DNA from: an uncultured Thermomicrobiales bacterium | Lineage (GTDB): Bacteria > Chloroflexota > Chloroflexia > Thermomicrobiales > UBA6265 | Length of the DNA stretch: 64,000 bases | Reading direction: 5' to 3' | Assembly (NCBI GenBank): GCA_902806355.1 | Contig: CADCWI010000092.1 | Span: forward strand, 80,823 to 144,822 | In this document: piece after piece, positions 46,952 through 55,708 of the stretch | Position numbering within the stretch: the stretch's first letter is position 1 | Layout of the letters: the number at the start of each line of letters is the position of its first letter | The notes under the pieces: model-generated | The model's input: the letters and a program-made list of their open reading frames with translations, nothing else | Told to the model about the DNA's origin: nothing | Databases searched by the model: none | Made by a program: the position numbers and the translations under genes

Positions 46952-48118
46952 TCACCGGCGTCGGCGCCGGAACGAGAGCGTGTCTTCGATCGCTTCACGC
47001 CACTCCGCCGACAGGGTCCGTCCTTCGAGCAGGCCCGGGGCGATCTGGCGATGCAGGTGCACGAAACGATCCGCGGTGAAGATTCCCCGGTATTGCCCGT
47101 TTTCGGTCACCGGCACGGCCCACCGATTCGTCCGTGTCATCTCCTGCTGCACATCGAAGACCGAATCATCGATGTCCGCGACGTAGACGGACTGGTCCAT
47201 CAGGTCGGCGACCGTGCGCCCGGCCATCCCGCCGTGGAGCCCGTCAAGAAGCTGGAATCGCCAGAGCATCCCGATCACTCGACCATGCTCTGTCACCACC
47301 AGATCACGCGGACCGCCACGCAGCGCGAACGTCAAGGGCTCATCCGGAGAAACACCGCCCATGTCCCACAGCGCGAACTGGCCGACCCTGAGACGCCGCA
47401 TCGCGGATTGCACCCGTTCCATCCGCGCTTCGGCTCGCGCGGCAAAGAAGACGAACACGCCAAGCACCGGGAGGATGGGCTGCCGTTGGTAGATCCCCAG
47501 CGCGATGATCAGGACCGCCATGCCCATCCCGATCGCGACCGCAACCGATGTGGCGCGGTCCCGCCCCAGCCCTGGGGTCAGTGCGGCGCGAAGCATCCGC
47601 CCGCCATCCACGGGGAACGCGGGAAGGAGGTTGAACAGCATGATGAAGAGATTCGTGACCGCAATATAGGCAACGAGGCTGACCGGAGTGATCGAAGCCA
47701 AAATATCCGGACCGGTCAGGATTCGCTCTCGACCAAACAGGACCCAGACCAGGGCGACTGGCGGCAACAGCGCCATAGCTATCGCGAGGTTCATGGCTGG
47801 CCCGGCAAGTGCGATCAGCAATTCGCTTCTGGGCCGAGCGGGCATCTGCTCGATTCGCGCTACGCCACCGAACGGCCACAGCGTGATGTCCAGCACCCGC
47901 ACCCCAAACTGGAGCGCCATCGCGCAATGTCCGAGCTCATGCACGAGCACCGAAGCGAACACGAGGACCACCAGCAGCAACCCCGACAGCAAAGGCCATA
48001 CGTCTCGATCCGAGCCGATCCCCCACTGTAATCCCGCCCAGACGAAGACAAGCCCGAACGTCGGATGGATGTTCACCCGGATGCCTTTGATCTGACCGGC
48101 CCTGATCGCTCCGAACAT
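46952..48118 (-). CDS. Site-2 protease with CBS domains
   Basis: M50B-type intramembrane protease of 388 residues. HELGH (in VLVHELGHCAMALQFG) and the FNLLPAFPVDGGRML motif give the zinc site. About five helices precede a soluble CBS pair (residues 260-365; AVPVTENGQYRGIFTADRF), which typically senses nucleotides. ATG 48118 with AGGCGG upstream; the frame back to 48223 is not family-like. Target unknown. Second M50 protein of the window and distinct from the one at 41400. Confidence 0.9.
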   Translation of the reverse strand: MFGAIRAGQIKGIRVNIHPTFGLVFVWAGLQWGIGSDRDVWPLLSGLLLVVLVFASVLVHELGHCAMALQFGVRVLDITLWPFGGVARIEQMPARPRSELLIALAGPAMNLAIAMALLPPVALVWVLFGRERILTGPDILASITPVSLVAYIAVTNLFIMLFNLLPAFPVDGGRMLRAALTPGLGRDRATSVAVAIGMGMAVLIIALGIYQRQPILPVLGVFVFFAARAEARMERVQSAMRRLRVGQFALWDMGGVSPDEPLTFALRGGPRDLVVTEHGRVIGMLWRFQLLDGLHGGMAGRTVADLMDQSVYVADIDDSVFDVQQEMTRTNRWAVPVTENGQYRGIFTADRFVHLHRQIAPGLLEGRTLSAEWREAIEDTLSFRRRRR

Positions 48119-48500
48119 GTCGTTACCCGCCTGGGTTGCTGAAGGTCGACGGTCCGGAGATCGGGCGGGAATGCCCGCCACTATCCGTGTTTGGTGACGC
48201 CATGTCGATCTCTGAATCGGCATGCATGATTTTTCATCATACTACCAAGTCGAAGCCACGTCAGGAGTGAACGTGCACCTGTGGAAGGAACCATAAAGTG
48301 CCCAAAAACGGGATCCCATAGCAAGATCATTGCCACGAACGACCTCTACAGCCTATACTGTGGTATCAGATCCGTAGAGGCGTCCCATTGCCTCCTGCTA
48401 CCCACATCAACATGCGGCGCCCGATAAGGCAGGAACAGGGCGATTCCATGTCGAAGACACCAGTCGACGTCCTTCATTTCCTGTATCAAGGAGAGCGATC
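48119..48500 (+). promoter_or_regulatory. Divergent intergenic region with promoter for rpoN
   Basis: About 380 bases between the M50-CBS gene (minus) and rpoN (plus). TTGCCA at 48330-48335 and TATACT at 48354-48359, spaced 18 bases, form a good sigma-70-type promoter, leaving a leader of about 135 bases. No clear minus-strand promoter pair was found. Confidence 0.65.
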
Positions 48501-49985
48501 TTGGCCTGGATGGAGACCGGTTACGAATACAGCCAAGAGATGCGACCTTGGGTATCGCCGAGCCTGATCGAAGCGAACTACATCCTCAGCCTGTCCCAGC
48601 AGGAACTTCAGCAGGTCATCGCCACCGAAATGGAGGCCAACCCCGCGCTTGAATTGGATGAGCGCCCGACCTGTCCCGTCTGCAACAGCGTTCTCGACGG
48701 GTCGTATTGCCCGATCTGCCTGACCAGGCAGGAACCTGCCGGAACGACCGAGTCGCTCGAGTCATATGACGACTTTTCCGATCAGATGATCACGCAGGTC
48801 GCGACGCGCGACGACACCGGTGACTTCGATCCCATGGCCCTGATCGCGTCTGATGCGCCCGTTCCCGCCCAGATCCTTGCCGACGCACGGACGTTGCTGG
48901 ACGAAACGGAGTACGCGATAGCCGAGTACATCGTCGAATCGCTGGACGAGCGCGGCTTCCTTACGATTACCCCGGAGAGTATTGCCGAGCTGCTCGGCAT
49001 CCCGGTCGAATATGTGCTCAACGTGATCGAAGTCGTACAGGAGGTCGCGCCGATCGGTGTCGGGGCCCGTGACCTCAAGGAATGCCTTCTCCTGCAGGCG
49101 GCCTTTCTCAAGCAGTCGGGCCAGGATGTGCCCGAGGCGGTCGTCAACATCATCGAATCGCACCTGACCGCGTTTGGTTCTCACAAGTACGGAGTGATCG
49201 CCAAGGATCTGGGCATCTCGGTCGAAGAGATCGATGACGCCCGGGACTTCATTCGCAACCAGCTCAATCCCTATCCGCTCCAGAGCGCGACCGCGAAATC
49301 GTGGCGCAGCCCAACCGACTCAAGCTTTGTCGCACCGGACGCTGTCATCCTGATCAAGAACGGTGAGCTGGTCGTCGAGATCATCGACAGCAAGTACTTT
49401 CATCTCAAGATGAACTCGATGTACGAACAGCTTGCCGGGCAGTACGGCCGTCGCCGAGGGGGTGCTGCCGCCAAACGAGCAGCCGCTGAGACACCCGCCG
49501 AACCAGCCGTGGCGGTAGAAGCGTCCGACGACGACAAGACGCACGTGCGCCAGTACACCAACCGGGCCAAGCTTTTTATGTCGAACATCCATCAGCGCCG
49601 GGATACGCTGTTGCGGATCAGTCAGTGCATCTGCGAGCTGCAGGAGAACTTCCTGCGCGGGGGCGTTCGGGAGCTCCGGCCCCTGACCCGCGCGATCGTC
49701 GCCCAGCAGGTCGGCGTGCACGAGTCGACGGTTAGTCGAGCAACCGCGAACAAGTACGTGATGCTGCCCAATCGGAAGGTCATCCCGTTCAGTGACTTCT
49801 TCACGCCGTCGCTCAGCACCAAGGACATCATCAAGGAGCTGATCGAGCGGGAGACACGCAAGGGTGAGCCGCTGACTGATCGCCGGATCTGCGAGCTCCT
49901 CCTCCAGCAGGGCGTCCGCATCGCCCGGCGGACGGTCGCCAAGTACCGCGCCGAACTCGGAATCCTGCCATCCACGATGCGCTGA
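48501..49985 (+). CDS. rpoN: RNA polymerase sigma-54 factor with Cys4 insertion
   Basis: Alternative sigma factor that recognises -24/-12 promoters and needs AAA+ activators. Region I is present (SPSLIEANYILSLSQQELQQVIATEM in two halves), then a Cys4 module C58/C61/C70/C73 (CPVCNSVLDGSYCPIC), the core-binding domain (ADARTLLDETEYAIAEYIVESLDERGFL region), the helix-turn-helix (VGVHESTVSRATANKYV) and the RpoN box ARRTVAKYR at 475-483. Start TTG 48501 with AAGGAG close upstream; ATG 48510 is the alternative. The zinc-ribbon-like insert is atypical. No activator gene is in the window. Confidence 0.94.
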   Translation: MAWMETGYEYSQEMRPWVSPSLIEANYILSLSQQELQQVIATEMEANPALELDERPTCPVCNSVLDGSYCPICLTRQEPAGTTESLESYDDFSDQMITQVATRDDTGDFDPMALIASDAPVPAQILADARTLLDETEYAIAEYIVESLDERGFLTITPESIAELLGIPVEYVLNVIEVVQEVAPIGVGARDLKECLLLQAAFLKQSGQDVPEAVVNIIESHLTAFGSHKYGVIAKDLGISVEEIDDARDFIRNQLNPYPLQSATAKSWRSPTDSSFVAPDAVILIKNGELVVEIIDSKYFHLKMNSMYEQLAGQYGRRRGGAAAKRAAAETPAEPAVAVEASDDDKTHVRQYTNRAKLFMSNIHQRRDTLLRISQCICELQENFLRGGVRELRPLTRAIVAQQVGVHESTVSRATANKYVMLPNRKVIPFSDFFTPSLSTKDIIKELIERETRKGEPLTDRRICELLLQQGVRIARRTVAKYRAELGILPSTMR

Positions 49986-50055
49986 GCATCAAGGCGGCGA
50001 ACTCGGGGCCATTTGTGCGTCGGGATGCCGAGCGCTATACTTTCGATCGCATCGC

Positions 50056-50131
50056 GCGCCCGTAGCTCAGCGGATAGAGCGCTTGCCTCCGGAGCAAGAG
50101 GCCGCAGGTTCGAGTCCTGCCGGGCGTACCA
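50056..50131 (+). tRNA. tRNA-Arg, anticodon CCG
   Basis: 76-base gene including encoded CCA. Anticodon stem CTTGC/GCAAG closes loop CTCCGGA with CCG, reading CGG. D arm TAGCTCAGCGGATAGAGC and T loop GTTCGAG are intact; the acceptor stem pairs GCGCCCG with CGGGCGT (G1-U72 wobble). TATACT at 50035-50040 is a candidate -10 box. Confidence 0.95.
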
Positions 50132-50156
50132 CCGTAAACTCCATAACGACGCGGAC

Positions 50157-50184
50157 AACGGCCCCCATCATGGGTGGCCGTTCG
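50157..50184 (+). terminator. Terminator after tRNA-Arg
   Basis: Hairpin AACGGCC-CCC/GGG-TGGCCGTT with an ATCAT loop and a following CGTTGTGG. It is 25 bases after the tRNA. The T content is modest. Confidence 0.6.
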
Positions 50185-51031
50185 TTGTGGTTGGCTCCAG
50201 GTGGCCTACAGGTCGCATCAAGCGCTGCCATGTAGCGCTCCGTGATCTGTGCGAACGGTTCGAGGACAGAAAAGCTTATGCGGTCGACGAGCGGATGCAT
50301 ACAGCCGCGGAGAGAATTCGACCACGAGGGCGTGAGTCGTCAGGCAACCAACACATGCCCTTTCGGCTGACTTGGACGAAAGCCCGCCCAGAGAGCCCTC
50401 AGATGGGAGCTCGCCGAGTCTCCTATCGTGGCGCTTGTGGAATGTGCGGCTTCTGGCTTCATGATCGACACTTCTACTGCGACCACCGCAACCGGCGAGT
50501 GCCCTTTCCTCAACTGTACCTGCCGTGGATAGCATCGCGAGGTGCGAGCATTCCAGGCACGGCGAAACTGTCCTCTGGGGAGGCACGCACTCGGCGTCGG
50601 CCGCATTCGTTGTATACGACAACATTATCCACCCGTCGAGGATCGGTCTGGACTGATAAGATGTGATCTCCTTAATGAGAAACGGTATGCTGGGGTCCCC
50701 AGCGAGGGCATGTAGGACCGGCGACGCGTTTAAGGCACATGCATATCGGCCTTGCCACACCGCAGATGCGAATGGCCGACCACCCCGAAGTGCGACAACG
50801 GCACCAGCATCGTCTACACTGTGTTCGTACACGGGCATCAATGGTTCTGCATATGCTGCGAAACGTCGTGTTGCATGCTACTATGCAGACACCCTGCACC
50901 GGTGAACCGTCCTGCTCGCGGTGAAGAGCAGACAGTCGTTCGCACCTCGCATTCCCGTTTGGCCGGTGCGGCAAACACACTCTGGTCCAACATGGCCTCG
51001 TTTGGCTCTGGCAGAGTGAGGAGGTGGCAAC
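50185..51031. other. Gene-poor interval after tRNA-Arg
   Basis: About 850 bases, the longest gene-free stretch of the window. Open frames on both strands (for example 50218-50841 minus) are Arg- and Ser-rich, lack good starts and resemble no family. The local composition is less biased than the flanking genes. It includes the leader of the first bactofilin gene near its right end. No integrase, direct repeat of the tRNA 3' end or RNA gene was recognised. Confidence 0.5.
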
Positions 51032-51712
51032 GTGGTCTTCCGCCGCGATAACAAGGTCGACTCGTTCCAACGCCAAATGAGCGCCCTCCGCCAGCAGCTC
51101 GGAGGCAATGCTGGAGAGGAGCTAGACGACATGGACCGGGACATGCCGGAACTCGACGACGATCGGTATCAGACGAACGATACCTATCGCACCCTGCCAG
51201 AAAGCAGCGGAACCGATGCTGGAGCCTACAGCTTCGGCTCCTACCCGGCCGAGCCGTCGCAGTCTCGTGCCTATGCGCCGGACACCGCCGCCCCGGACGT
51301 CCCGGACATGCCGGAGGTCGACGACCAGATCAGCGTCGTCGCCAGCGGCGCCACCTGGAAGGGTGATGTTCAGTCGGAGAACAGCATCCATGTTTATGGA
51401 CGGGTTGAAGGCACACTTCAGGCACGTGAGGACATCTGGATCGCGCAGGGAGCCGAGGTCAATGCGACCGTCACGGCTCGCCGGGTGATCGCGGCGGGAA
51501 CGGTCGGTGGCACGATCAGAGCTTCGGACCGGTTCGAGGCCCTGGCGCAGGGCGTGATCGCCGCGGACGTCACTGCCCCGACGTATGTCGTTCACGAAGG
51601 CGCGACCATCAACGGGCAATTGCGAATGGGATCCGCGGAAAGCAGCGACTCCCGAGCTGAGCGACCAGGGTCGTCGGCCGTCATCCAGCGCCGTGCCCGA
51701 CCCGGCGCCTGA
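51032..51712 (+). CDS. Bactofilin-family protein (1)
   Basis: Polymer-forming cytoskeletal protein. The bactofilin beta-helix domain spans residues 97-195 (DDQISVVASGATWKGDVQS, IHVYGRVEGTLQAREDIWI, GAEVNATVTARRVIAAGTV, GATINGQLRM). An acidic unstructured stretch precedes it (residues 25-95) and a short basic tail follows (VIQRRARPGA). GTG start with GGAGG 8 bases upstream. Bactofilins assemble as filaments that position envelope enzymes. The second bactofilin is 195 bases downstream. Confidence 0.9.
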   Translation: MVFRRDNKVDSFQRQMSALRQQLGGNAGEELDDMDRDMPELDDDRYQTNDTYRTLPESSGTDAGAYSFGSYPAEPSQSRAYAPDTAAPDVPDMPEVDDQISVVASGATWKGDVQSENSIHVYGRVEGTLQAREDIWIAQGAEVNATVTARRVIAAGTVGGTIRASDRFEALAQGVIAADVTAPTYVVHEGATINGQLRMGSAESSDSRAERPGSSAVIQRRARPGA

Positions 51713-51853
51713 TACATCCCGGTCGTCGCTCATTTCGCATTGATACCCTTGCCTGGTCACGTAGGAACCTGTGGGTCAGTCATGCAGGGAGCACCGGCTT
51801 GACAGCGCGGTGAATATCGTACGGCGAGTTTCTCTCGTGAAGGCCGTCATGGC

Positions 51854-51889
51854 CCGGACGCGCCGGTCTCCCTAGCCAGGCGCGTCCGG
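51854..51889 (+). promoter_or_regulatory. Hairpin in the leader of the second bactofilin gene
   Basis: An 11-pair stem CCGGACGCGCC/GGCGCGTCCGG with a 14-base loop ends about 8 bases before the GAGGAGC ribosome-binding site. It has no T run. It could restrain translation or end the upstream transcript. Confidence 0.5.
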
Positions 51890-51907
51890 TACCGAGGAGC
51901 AATAACC

Positions 51908-52531
51908 ATGTCCATGCGCACATTCGATACGTCTTCGTACGCCTCCCAGCGGGATGGCTACGACATTCCACCAGACGACCAAAACGAATCGATGAGTGTG
52001 ATCGATCGCTTTTCCAGCTTCGACGGAACGTATCAGTCGACGCGGGACGTCCGCATCGAAGGGAAGGTCAAAGGCGCGATCGAATGCCAGGGCACGGTCC
52101 ATATTGCCCAGGGTGCCAACGTCAATGCCAGGATCGAGGCGGACAACATTTCGGTGGCCGGGGATCTCGATGGTGACATTCACTGCCGGGGCAGGCTCCA
52201 GATCCTTCCCAGTGGCAAGGTTCGCGGCAAGATCAATACCGTGACGCTGGTCATCAACGAGGGCGCTCACTATGAAGGTGAGCTGGAAATGGCGACACAG
52301 GACAACCGGCTCAGCGCGGGACGATCCGGCCGGGCCCGGCCATCACTGTCATCGAGCTCCAACCCGGTGCCGATCGGCGGGGCGTCCGACACTGCTCGAT
52401 CCAGCGAGCAGGCAGCCATTGGAGCCGGGCAACCCGGCGGCAATACATTCATCCGGCGCTTCGGTGGCCAGGAAACCACGTGGGAGGATGAGGCACCTGC
52501 CGACGAGGACACCGAGGACTCTTCGTCCTGA
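51908..52531 (+). CDS. Bactofilin-family protein (2)
   Basis: 207 residues. The bactofilin core covers residues 35-130 (FSSFDGTYQSTRDVRIEGKV, ECQGTVHIAQGANVNARIEA, DGDIHCRGRLQILPSGKV, INEGAHYEGELEM), closer to the usual consensus than the first copy. A Ser/Gly-rich tail ends in an acidic run (DEAPADEDTEDSSS). ATG with GAGGAGC upstream. The two bactofilins differ in tail charge (basic versus acidic), which would suit copolymerisation. Confidence 0.92.
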   Translation: MSMRTFDTSSYASQRDGYDIPPDDQNESMSVIDRFSSFDGTYQSTRDVRIEGKVKGAIECQGTVHIAQGANVNARIEADNISVAGDLDGDIHCRGRLQILPSGKVRGKINTVTLVINEGAHYEGELEMATQDNRLSAGRSGRARPSLSSSSNPVPIGGASDTARSSEQAAIGAGQPGGNTFIRRFGGQETTWEDEAPADEDTEDSSS

Positions 52532-52817
52532 TCGGGTGGCTGTGTGGAGCATCTGTCTCGTCGCGACACGCACCGACGAGAGGCGTCCCACGCGGGCGTC
52601 CCTTTGACAGCGACGTTGCACGGAGTGTTCGGACACGGAACAGACCAACGCCATGGTATACTCCCAGCGCTTCGCAGGGTGCCGAAAGGCTCTGTCACCG
52701 CGGTGTCTGGTGTGATCGCTGGACGGTACCGGGAGCCGCAGCAGCGACGTTGAAGGCCGAAAACGCCAGCTCGAATGACCGGTTAGCGTTACTTGCCCGA
52801 GAGAGGGAGCCCGATCG
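52532..52817 (+). promoter_or_regulatory. Interval before the SH3 protein gene
   Basis: About 286 bases. TTGACA at 52604-52609 and TATACT near 52655 are individually good boxes but are about 45 bases apart, so they do not form one promoter. TATACT is the better -10 candidate. Nothing else recognised. Confidence 0.3.
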
Positions 52818-53840
52818 GTGGAAGCACGCGTGTGCGGCACCTGTCGACACTATGAACCATCTACGCTCTGGCGACGCGGATGGTGCCGGAACAGTCTGTT
52901 GTTCTCACCTTCACAGAGCCACAGTGTCCAGGATGACGAGCTCGATTGCGGCCGAGGGATCGAAAGTTTCTGGCAACCACGCCATGATGCCAGCGATCCA
53001 TCGACAGAGACAGCAGGTCAAGCCAAGGTGAAAGTGCCAAACCTCTCCCCTCTGAAACTGTTTGCGCCCGCTTCACCGCGCCCTGTCCTCGTGCCGGCCG
53101 GCGCGGGTGGAAACATGATGTTCGCAAGGGGCCAGGACGACGACGGCTACGACTATGACGACGTCGATCCCGGCCCGGACATGGACCAGCCGACATCACG
53201 GTCGCGCCGGGTGGTACGCGAGCCGTCAACCCGGACCCGCTCCACCGGCGGTGATGGCGGCGGGCGTCAGCGGTCCATCCAGTTCCAGCCCGAAGAGCGC
53301 TACTGGACCGACTATTTGCGGATCGCACTGCCGATCATCGGGCTCCTGCTCATGGTCGGGTTGTTCTGGTATTGGGTCCAGATGCTGATCGATGATCCTG
53401 CTTCGCCAACCGAGCCTGAGCCGACGGTGACAACGCAGGGGCAGCCGGCACTGGCTGCGTCCGGTTCCACTCCCGCTCCGACGGAACCTCCTGTCTCGGG
53501 CGGCCAGGCTCCTGCTCGCGGCGCGACGCCTCCTCCCGCGGCAGAAGCGCCCGCAGACGAAGCGGCGGCGGATGAAACGGAACCTGCCGATGCCGTGACG
53601 GACGACCAACTCTTCGCGCCGGATGATACTGCGCGGATTAACGAGCCTGATGTCAACATGCGCGCTGAGCCGACCATCGGGGAAGCCGGGGTGATCAATG
53701 CGACGCTTGAGGCCGACACCGTTGTGACGATCCGGAGTGGGCCCGAGGAAGCGGACGGGTTGCAATGGTGGGAGATTGTCGTCGAGGACACGGGCGAAAC
53801 CGGCTGGGTAGCTCAGGATTATCTGGAACCAGTAGAGTAA
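52818..53840 (+). CDS. Membrane protein with Cys-rich N-terminus and C-terminal SH3 domain
   Basis: 340 residues, function unknown. N-terminal Cys cluster (VCGTCRHYEP, GWCRN, ELDCGRGIESFW) suggests a small metal site on the cytoplasmic side. Then come a disordered charged region, one membrane helix (IALPIIGLLLMVGLFWYWV, about residues 171-189), a Pro/Ala/Thr linker and a bacterial SH3 domain (VNMRAEPTIGEAGVINATLE, ETGWVAQDYLEPVE) outside, likely binding peptidoglycan. GTG start with GAGAGGGAG upstream. With the two bactofilins it suggests an envelope-scaffold module. Confidence 0.8.
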   Translation: MEARVCGTCRHYEPSTLWRRGWCRNSLLFSPSQSHSVQDDELDCGRGIESFWQPRHDASDPSTETAGQAKVKVPNLSPLKLFAPASPRPVLVPAGAGGNMMFARGQDDDGYDYDDVDPGPDMDQPTSRSRRVVREPSTRTRSTGGDGGGRQRSIQFQPEERYWTDYLRIALPIIGLLLMVGLFWYWVQMLIDDPASPTEPEPTVTTQGQPALAASGSTPAPTEPPVSGGQAPARGATPPPAAEAPADEAAADETEPADAVTDDQLFAPDDTARINEPDVNMRAEPTIGEAGVINATLEADTVVTIRSGPEEADGLQWWEIVVEDTGETGWVAQDYLEPVE

Positions 53841-53869
53841 CCAAACGTCTCCAATCGAAACGTATCCGG

Positions 53870-53896
53870 GAACCCGCCACTCGGCATGGCGGGTTC
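53870..53896 (+). terminator. Intrinsic terminator after the SH3 protein
   Basis: GAACCCGCC/GGCGGGTTC stem of 9 pairs with a 9-base loop, followed by TGTGTGTCTT. It lies 30 bases after the stop and before rpsB. Confidence 0.75.
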
Positions 53897-54081
53897 TGTG
53901 TGTCTTGCCAGCCACAGGCATCGTTTCACCCGCGGATGCTACACTTTGTCGGGTTTGGCATCCGCCATGTCCATCAATCCGCACGCTTCGTGACCAGGTC
54001 CGGTGTGCCAGCGAGACATCTGCCTGCTGGTTCGGAACTGGGATGACCGGAGCGGAAGCACAACACAACAAGGAAGGTCAC

Positions 54082-54927
54082 ATGGTTCAAGCACAGGTTC
54101 AGGAAGGTCGCAACCCGCGCGTCAGCCTCAAGGGGTTGCTCGAAGCCGGCGTTCACTTCGGTCACCAGAAAAACCGCTGGAATCCGAAGATGAAGCCGTA
54201 CATCTTCACCGAGCGGAACGGCATCCACATCCTCGATCTTCAGCAGACGGTGCCCATGCTCGAGCAGGCGCACGAATTCATCAGCGAGATCACGTCAAAG
54301 GGCGGTCATATCCTCTTCGTCGGAACCAAGAAGCAGGCGCAGGATATCGTCCAGCGTGAAGCCGAGCGCAGCGGTCAGTTCTATGTAAATCGCCGGTGGC
54401 TTGGTGGAACGTTGACGAACTTCGTAACGATTCGCCAACGCCTGCGTCACCTCAAGCAGCTCCGCTCCGAGGATGAGAGCGGCGCGTGGAACGTCTTGCC
54501 AAAGCAGGAGGCGGCGGCCAAGCAACTCGAGCTCGACAAGCTCGAGCGTACGCTCGGTGGCATGCGCGAGATGACGCAGCTCCCCGGCGCGCTGTTCATC
54601 ATCGATCCCAAACGGGAGCACCTCGCGGTTCATGAGGCGCAGCGGCTCGGCATCCCCACGATCGCGATGGTCGATTCCAATTCCGATCCGAATCCGATCG
54701 ACATGGTCCTTCCCGCGAACGACGACGCGATCCGCTCGATACGCCTGATTAGCTCCGGTATCGCGCAGGCGGCAATCAATGGCCGTACCGAGCGTGAGAG
54801 CCTTGATGGCGAGGCGGAAGATTTCGCGCAGGCCATCGAGAACGAGGACGTCTTCGCAGGAAGCGAAGAAAAGACCGCCGACCAGGATGCGGAGACTGCA
54901 TCCGCGCAACCGGCGGCACGGGTCTGA
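54082..54927 (+). CDS. rpsB: Ribosomal protein uS2
   Basis: Small-subunit protein needed for late 30S assembly. LLEAGVHFGHQKNRWNPKM near the N-terminus, LFVGTKKQAQDIV, NRRWLGGTLTNF, LFIIDPKREHLAVHEA and IPTIAMVDSNSDP are diagnostic. ATG 54082 has AAGGAAGG closely upstream; the frame back to 53905 is not coding. 281 residues with an acidic tail. First gene of the rpsB-tsf-pyrH-frr-uppS-cdsA-dxr operon. A leader of roughly 140 bases could hold autoregulation, unproven. Confidence 0.98.
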   Translation: MVQAQVQEGRNPRVSLKGLLEAGVHFGHQKNRWNPKMKPYIFTERNGIHILDLQQTVPMLEQAHEFISEITSKGGHILFVGTKKQAQDIVQREAERSGQFYVNRRWLGGTLTNFVTIRQRLRHLKQLRSEDESGAWNVLPKQEAAAKQLELDKLERTLGGMREMTQLPGALFIIDPKREHLAVHEAQRLGIPTIAMVDSNSDPNPIDMVLPANDDAIRSIRLISSGIAQAAINGRTERESLDGEAEDFAQAIENEDVFAGSEEKTADQDAETASAQPAARV

Positions 54928-55008
54928 TTCAGACAGTCACGACGCCCATCTGGTTGCATATCCATTATTCATCCAGGCGCTGATGAACACGACGATGTGA
55001 GGTTTTCC

Positions 55009-55590
55009 GTGGCAATCACGACAGAGCAAATTCGGACGCTTCGGCAGCAAACCGGAGCTGGCATCATGGACAGCAAACGCGCGCTCGAGGAAGCCGACGG
55101 CGATCAGACGCGGGCGACCGAAATCCTTCGCCAGCAGGGTCTTGCTCGTGCCGGCAAGAAATCCGACCGGTCAGCCCTTCAGGGTCTTGTCGAGCCGTAC
55201 ATCCACAACGGGGGTCGAATCGGTTCCCTCGTGGAAATCAATTGCGAGACGGATTTTGTCGCGCGCACACCGGATTTTCAAACGCTGGCCCATGATGTGG
55301 CGATGCAGGTCGCGGCGATCCCTCCCCGGTACGTGAGTGTGGACGCCGTACCGGAAGGGGATCTCGCCAGTCTCGAGCAGGAATTCGGTACCCGGGACGA
55401 GGCATTCAAGCAAGTCGTGCTTCTGGAGCAGCCGTTCATCAAGGATGCCAAGAAGACCATCGACGATCTGCTCAAGGAGGGAATCTCGAAGCTTGGCGAG
55501 AACATCGTGATTCGCCGCTTCGCTCGATTCGAGCTTGGTGCGTCGATCGATAACGTGGCTGCCGACGCGGAAGGAGCCAAGCAGGCCTGA
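55009..55590 (+). CDS. tsf: Elongation factor Ts
   Basis: Guanine nucleotide exchange factor for EF-Tu. The UBA-like N-terminus (IRTLRQQTGAGIMDSKRALEEADGD in two parts) and the EF-Tu-contacting CETDFVART are clear. GTG 55009 has GAGG 6 bases upstream. At 193 residues it is the compact form, similar in length to Thermus EF-Ts, lacking the second core repeat and coiled-coil of the E. coli protein. Confidence 0.97.
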   Translation: MAITTEQIRTLRQQTGAGIMDSKRALEEADGDQTRATEILRQQGLARAGKKSDRSALQGLVEPYIHNGGRIGSLVEINCETDFVARTPDFQTLAHDVAMQVAAIPPRYVSVDAVPEGDLASLEQEFGTRDEAFKQVVLLEQPFIKDAKKTIDDLLKEGISKLGENIVIRRFARFELGASIDNVAADAEGAKQA

Positions 55591-55708
55591 TTGCCTTTCG
55601 GGAGCGAGGCGCTGGAGCCGGGGCTCGTAGCAAGACCGTTCGCCGTGTCATCCTCTCCGATCCGTGACACCATGCGCCGGATATCGCTCAGGAGAAAGGA
55701 ATCCCGAC

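Noticed and set aside
46448..48031. 527-codon plus-strand frame across Rrf2 and the M50-CBS gene
   Set aside because: It spans two well-supported minus-strand genes and their gap, and is Arg/His-rich noise.
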